Shown: piece after piece, positions 59,174 through 64,000 of the stretch
Layout: the number at the start of each line of letters is the position of its first letter
Position numbering within the stretch: the first letter of the stretch is position 1
Source of the DNA: Paramecium pentaurelia
Taxonomy: Eukaryota; Ciliophora; Oligohymenophorea; Peniculida; Parameciidae
Assembly: GCA_905183005.1 (NCBI GenBank)
Contig: CAJJDO010000057.1
Span: forward strand, 217,296 to 281,295
DNA length: 64,000 bases
Reading direction: 5' to 3'
The notes under the pieces: model-generated
What the model saw: the letters and a program-made list of their open reading frames with translations, nothing else
Databases searched by the model: none
What the model was told of the DNA's origin: nothing
Position numbers and translations under genes: made by a program

Positions 59174-60680
59174 TCATATTTATCTTAATTCATTTTCTAA
59201 TTTAATAAATTTCTCATCTTGTATTGTATAAACAGATTTAAAAGTCCAAACATATTTTTTATTTATAAGATTCACTTCAAAATTCATTATCAAATAAATC
59301 AATAAACATTTAATTTCCATTAATGCCATATGTTGACCTATAAAATTTCTTTTTCCAATTCAAAATGATAAAAATATAAATGGATCAATAAACAATTAAT
59401 TTCATCTATTTGGATTGTAAATAAAAGGATAATATCTTAATTATTTTGAATTAAACTTATGTTTATTTCTGAATTCTTTTTCAAAAATAATCTATAATCT
59501 TATTTAACTTCCCTTTCAACTAAATTTGATACAGGAGTATACATTCTCATAAATTTATTGATAAAATTTGTTATCTAACTTCATATATTAATGTTTTCAC
59601 TATTCAATTATTAGTCATTTTAATAATGTTTTTAGATTTCTTATTTCAATTATCATTAAAATTTAAAATGAATAGCCAAAGCATAACAACATGATCCAAA
59701 CAGATTACTAGTTTTATCTACACCAACAAAGATTAACATCATATATTGTTGGATTGCATGCTCTTCAGTTAATTTTGGATTTTGTTCTAAAATAATTAAT
59801 AATTTATCCGTATTGTATTAATATATGCTATTAAAGAATCTGCTGGTTAATTTTACATTTATTATCTTTCTTTAATTGAAGCACTCAATATGTCTTTGAT
59901 TCCTTGCAGTCTTTTAAAAGCTAATGCTCCTTTTTATATATGGTTCAATTAGGATAATCTCTTGTACCAAATATAAAATGTTTTGTCATACATCGAATCG
60001 ATCCTTCTCTGTATAGAGTAAGGATCTTCACCATCACATCCACAAATTCAGATAAGAATTATTTACCTTTAACTTCCTTGAAACTTTAACTAAAGAACGA
60101 CTGTGTAATTACTTTTCCAATAATACTATCTGATAAGTTAATTATATTGATTGGTTCGTTTATGTTTGTAAATTCTCTAAGCTATTTGAATTCAAAAGAT
60201 TTTTATAGCACTCTTTAGCTAATTTCCAATCTTCTCCTTCTTGAAATGCCAAAACCTTTATAATTTCAAATATATAACTAAATAAAACATTCTTTCACCA
60301 AATACTATTTTCAATGACTTTCTATAAAGATCCTAATTCTATATTATGAATTTGACATGTTCTATTAAAAAAATCATATTTCACACTGAAGAATGTATTA
60401 CTCACTTAAATTTCAGGATTCATTTAAGGAATCAATTTCTCAAAATATAGTATATTTTTGTGTAGCTTTAATCCTCTTTTGAATTAAATAATTTTTCCCA
60501 ATAAAGGATAGTACATCAACTAAATTTTCTTTCCGTTTTTATCTTCATGAACACTTAGAATAAAGGTTTCAAAATAAAAAGTGCCACAAGGATAATTATG
60601 TACAATATTATTTCTTTATTTAAAATATTTATTGGATACATTATTTTTTATTTTTTCACATATAAGGAATATATGATATT
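59174..60680 (-). pseudogene. decayed cytochrome P450
   Basis: The N-terminal part reads YPCGTFYFETFILSVHED and YYPLLGKIIQFKRGLKLHKN, followed by helical sequence (LAFQEGEDWQLAKECYKNLL). The I-helix segment is MLIFVGVDKTSNLFGS, matching the oxygen-activating G-x-D-x-T-S motif. In the C-terminal part NPNR is followed by TGA where the family has Trp. A second TGA precedes IGKRNFIGQHMALMEIK, the heme-binding region, where the invariant Cys is Phe. With two in-frame stops and the heme thiolate lost, it cannot encode a working monooxygenase. Some TGAs could lie in unrecognised introns, but the Cys loss stands on its own. The terminal stop is at 59174-59176. The left end is approximate. Confidence 0.7.
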
Positions 60681-60689
60681 GAATATTCC

Positions 60690-61005
60690 ATAATTTTAAA
60701 ATAATTATCATCAAACATAATAATATACTGAAGATATCTTTATTCAAATTAAGTATATGTACAAAAATATGAATATAAATATTGAATAATCTAATTTTGC
60801 TGCTTAATTATATTATTCAATATATATTATCAAAAAAAATCATATTAATGGCTTGAAGATTTAATTTATGATAAAAAATTAAATTAAGAATATGATTTTA
60901 AACAATTAATATTATTTAATAAAAAAGCATAATTAGATAATCAAAATTAATTATATACATATCTAGATTAAATTTTATAATTAAATAAATTAAAAACAAT
61001 AGATA
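60690..61005. other. intergenic gap
   Basis: About 315 bp of AT-rich sequence. Nothing recognised. Confidence 0.5.
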
Positions 61006-61813
61006 TCAGTTTCTTCTTTTCTTTTTTTAATCTTCATATTGCTTAGGTAATTTTTTATATGCTATGTAACCCAAGAATAAAATAAATGAAATAAATATAA
61101 AGAACATGATGTATTGTAAAGATTTTACTGATTTTAATGAAAATCCAAATATTTTAGGTTCCAAATCAAAATTTCTTTTGAGTTATGAATCATCATCATC
61201 TTCATCATCCTTGGAATCCATAGCTTTTTCAAAATCCTAAATATATTGCCATATTTTTTCTTCAGCTTATGTTATATGCATATCAACTTTGTCATTACTA
61301 TAATCTTCTAATGTCATATTTTCATAAATGAATCTGTAATCATCAAATTTGAATTCTTTTGATTAAATTTATGAGAAGATCTAAAATCATACATAATTTT
61401 ACTTTGACACTATCATCATATGTTATACTCTTTTGACACTAACTAACATAAGATGTATATATTTTCTTCCATACTATACTTTATTCCTATTTGGTTTAAT
61501 GACTATAATGATATGATGTGAATTACTACCTTTCAATAACTTTCATTAATTCAGACTTATATCTTGATAATTACATTCTAGCCAAAACAATACAAGAATA
61601 ATTCAAAGTTTTTAATAAAGTTTATAAAGTATCTCTTTCTTTGATGATTTCTTCTTTGGTTCTTGATTTAAATTTTCCTTCTGTAGGAATGTTGTTGTTA
61701 TTGTCATCTTTTGGAATTTCAGATTCCTACTAAGTAGTTTCTCCTTATTTGATGTCTTCCTAAGCTTAACTAATGACTAAACAAGCAATGAGAATAAGTA
61801 TGTATAACTTCAT
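61006..61813 (-). CDS. type I membrane protein with signal peptide
   Basis: The protein starts MKLYILILIACLVISQAQED, a clear signal peptide with likely cleavage after SQA. A lumenal domain follows with a coiled segment (RTKEEIIKERDTLQTLLKTL) and acidic stretches (DSKDDEDDDDS). One hydrophobic helix lies near the C-terminus (LQYIMFFIFISFILFLGYIA), followed by a short basic tail (YKKLPKQYEDQKKKRRN). Topology is therefore type I, probably ER or secretory pathway. Two introns restore the frame: 27 nt near 61525-61551 and 22 nt near 61389-61410. No family is recognised. The stop is TGA at 61006-61008. Confidence 0.75.
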
Positions 61814-62003
61814 CACACTTGTATAATTATAAATTAATAAATTTCTTAAGCAATTAATTTAAATTGAAAATTGATAAAAGTTAGTTAGTTAATCATTCAT
61901 ATAAACTAGATTATGTTATTATTAGTTTGATCTTAAAAATTAAACAAGTTTATTGATTTTATTATACTTATATAACATTAATAAATATTTTTTAACACCG
62001 TTA

Positions 62004-63552
62004 ATGTCACATAATTTTGATGATAATAGTGTTAACATTCTTTTGAAGGAGATAGATGCTCTCATAAATAGAATGGGAGATTAGAATGATAGTCATAAAA
62101 GTGATAATTCTTTTAAAGATTCATTAAGATAGACAGGTAGATTTAAAGTTGAGAATGAATAGCCATGTGAAGTACCTAAGAAATTTAGCATGTCTATTTC
62201 AAAAAAATAAAATAATTCTTAATAAAAGAGAGTTACAATTGTTTCTTAGAAGAAATCATCTTCATCTTCATCTTCATCATCTGATTAGTAGTATTAAGTG
62301 AATAAAAGAAAACCTAAATATGATTAATAGAAGCAACAATCTAAATATAGTCCAGTAAAAGCAAAATGGGCTGGATCGTAATGCTCTTACAGATCTAAAG
62401 TTAAATAAGATCTTAGATGTGAAACTCAATCATAATTATCATAAGTGAAAAATTAAATAGTTGTGTAACCTGTAAAAGATGTATTTTGTTTAATTTGTGA
62501 AGAATTTATTCCCATAGATATAGTTAATTTTCATATGAATGATTGTAAATAAATCTCTAATGGGAATTGTGAAGATTCTATACTATAATTAAAATTAGAA
62601 AATTATAAGAAACTATTAAGTTTAAGATTTGAAGCAAGTTCTGATGATAATGTTAAACAATTGATTGAATTATTGTATAATTGTACTTAACAGATTCTTG
62701 ATGTAACAGATCAATATTAGTTATCTCAAATAATAGAAGATTTATACATTTTGAAAACTCAATTAAATTAAAATAGTAAATAAGAATCTTATACTAAGTC
62801 TAGCCAAAGCTTATCATGTGTTGACAGTAGCATAAAAAATATAAGAAATTGCAAATAGAAAGATGTAAGTAATGGTTTCATAAAAAGAGAAACTATTAGT
62901 AGCTAAAGAACCATCAACAATTTTACATCAGAATAAAATTAGTTTCTAATAATAAGAATAATTAATTGAGTAAGATTAAATAATTAATATTTTGTTTAGA
63001 CGTTAAACAGTTATAAGTTATGCTACTAATACTACTGCTAGAAAAAGATTATTTGAATCACCATCATTTTAAAATATGCCTAAATAATTAGTCAAAATCT
63101 CAAATTTAAATATGAAACCTATTTAACAAGTTTAAATTTAGAATAAATCACCTGTTAAATAAGAAATTAACAATTATAAAAATGGAATTGAATTTGGTAA
63201 TAATTATGATTCTTCCAAAAAGAGATCTTTTATCTAATTATCTAATTCAAAGAATTTATCTAAACTTCATACAGAATAACATCATTAAGAGAATATAATC
63301 AGAGAGTCTGAACCTACTGTTATCTCTAAAATTTAATCATATATTTCAAATGTAAAAGGCAAATTCTCTAATGAAAATGAATTAATAAAAAAGAAGTTCT
63401 TCCTTTAAGCATGCAAATGTAAAGATAAATTTCCTGTAAATCATCCTTCTTAAAATGTACTAATATCTGAAATGTTTAATCAATGTTAAAGATAATAAAT
63501 TCCAGAAAATGAATGGGAAATCTGGATTTGTAATGTTCTTGAAAATGCTTGA
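62004..63552 (+). CDS. zinc-finger-like protein of unknown function
   Basis: The protein starts MSHNFDDNSVNILLKEIDAL. A Ser run (KKSSSSSSSSSD) and basic stretch precede DVFCLICEEFIPIDIVNFHM followed by NDCK, a C-x2-C-x12-H-x3-C finger. Coiled-coil sequence follows (LQLKLENYKKLLSLRFEASS; LYNCTQQILDVTDQYQLSQI). One 25-nt intron near 62868-62892 joins the C-terminal half, which contains ATNTTARKRLFESPSF and ends ENEWEIWICNVLENA before TGA. A second Cys/His cluster (ACKCKDKFPVNH) lies near the end. I do not recognise the family. The finger could bind zinc or a protein partner. It converges with the bifunctional enzyme gene, stops 97 bp apart. Confidence 0.7.
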
Positions 63553-63649
63553 TATATATTATACAATAACTTATATTAATTTCAATAATAATAAATTATA
63601 AATATTTATATATCTATATATATATAATACATATTAAAATGATAATTTA

Positions 63650-64000
63650 TCATTTAATAATTACTCTACTTTCAAGACAATGGTAGGGTATGGGTACTAA
63701 CTTAATAACACAATTGATAGGTATATCAATATTTGGTATTTCATTTATTTAATTACAATGATAATATGCATATAAACATCTAATTAGATTAATATAATTT
63801 AAAATACTTTAAAACAGCAACATGTGCTATAATTAAAACAGGTTCTCTTGATCTTTCTATTTCATAAATTATAGGTTCTACTCTATGTATTACATCTAAA
63901 AATGATTCACCACGAGGATATTTAAATTCAAGTGGATTAGCTTTCCTTTCTTTAATCTATTTTGGATATTTTGCTGCTATTTCTTTTACTGTTAATCCAT
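63650..64000 (-). CDS. 6-phosphofructo-2-kinase/fructose-2,6-bisphosphatase, C-terminal end
   Basis: Only the 3' end lies in the window; the gene continues past the right edge. It reads GLTVKEIAAKYPKQIKER, then PLEFKYPRGESFLDVIHRVE and VLIIAHVAVLKCLYAYY. A 28-nt intron (about 63779-63806) sits within AVLKC, and the end is IPINCVIKLVPIPYHC before TGA at 63650-63652. The order Y-P-x-G-E-S, then L-I-I-x-H, then V-x-K-L-x-P is that of the histidine-phosphatase half of PFK-2/FBPase-2, which degrades fructose 2,6-bisphosphate, the regulator of glycolysis. The His in IIAHVAV is one of the catalytic residues. The kinase half is not visible. Confidence 0.85.

Noticed and set aside
1..64000. CRISPR array, transposase, tRNA, rRNA, telomere repeats
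   Set aside because: No regular short repeats with spacers, no transposase motifs, no cloverleaf-like GC-rich blocks, and no C4A2/C3A3 tracts were seen.

Overview
The window looks like a scaffold from the macronuclear genome of a Paramecium (a ciliate). The DNA is very AT-rich. Long reading frames run straight through TAA and TAG, so both must be read as Gln, and every recognisable protein ends at TGA. Genes are interrupted by GT..AG introns of only about 20-33 nt, often several per gene, and intergenic gaps are tens to a few hundred bases. A trichocyst matrix protein, a four-domain cation channel, cyclic-nucleotide-type K+ channels and LRR proteins fit this. All gene models below were translated by hand with TGA as the only stop and with micro-introns removed. 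Coordinates run from first ATG to TGA and include introns.

Region 1-19,999 is disturbed. It carries three single-N joins (7327, 14969, 19486), two pairs of long identical blocks that meet at an N (unmerged contig overlaps), a 2,048-bp inverted repeat, and a 3.7-kb block present at both ends (1-3721 and 15765-19485). The only clearly intact gene here is a protein kinase with a long Gln-rich coiled-coil tail (minus strand, 10121-12641). Around it lie partial or broken genes: two copies of a trichocyst matrix protein 5' part, its 3' part at 19487-19999, a kinase pseudogene lacking its catalytic core, a second kinase remnant, a CNBD-like remnant, and several frames that look coding but are broken.

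Region 20,000-64,000 is ordinary, gene-dense macronuclear DNA. In order: a four-domain voltage-gated Ca2+/cation channel alpha subunit (+); MAK16 (ribosome biogenesis) and TAF1 (TFIID) on the minus strand; a multi-membrane PAS-domain protein resembling tiny-macrocysts TmcB/TmcC (+); a small basic HMG-box-like protein (+); two tandem K+ channels with CNBD and a cysteine-histidine knuckle (+); a PHO80-like cyclin (+); a possible N-myristoylated C2-like protein (+); two tandem LRR proteins sharing a Cys-Trp-Ile-Cys motif (+); an unknown protein (-); a CK1-like pseudokinase (-); an unknown basic protein (+); a decayed cytochrome P450 (-); a type I membrane protein (-); a zinc-finger-like protein (+); and the C-terminal end of a 6-phosphofructo-2-kinase/fructose-2,6-bisphosphatase (-), cut by the window edge.

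I see no CRISPR array, transposase, tRNA or rRNA gene and no telomere repeat. I did not find a clearly new multi-gene system. The most distinctive items are the knuckle downstream of the CNBD in both K+ channels, the all-Asp selectivity ring of the Ca2+-type channel, the LRR pair, and the rearranged or artefactual palindromic region.
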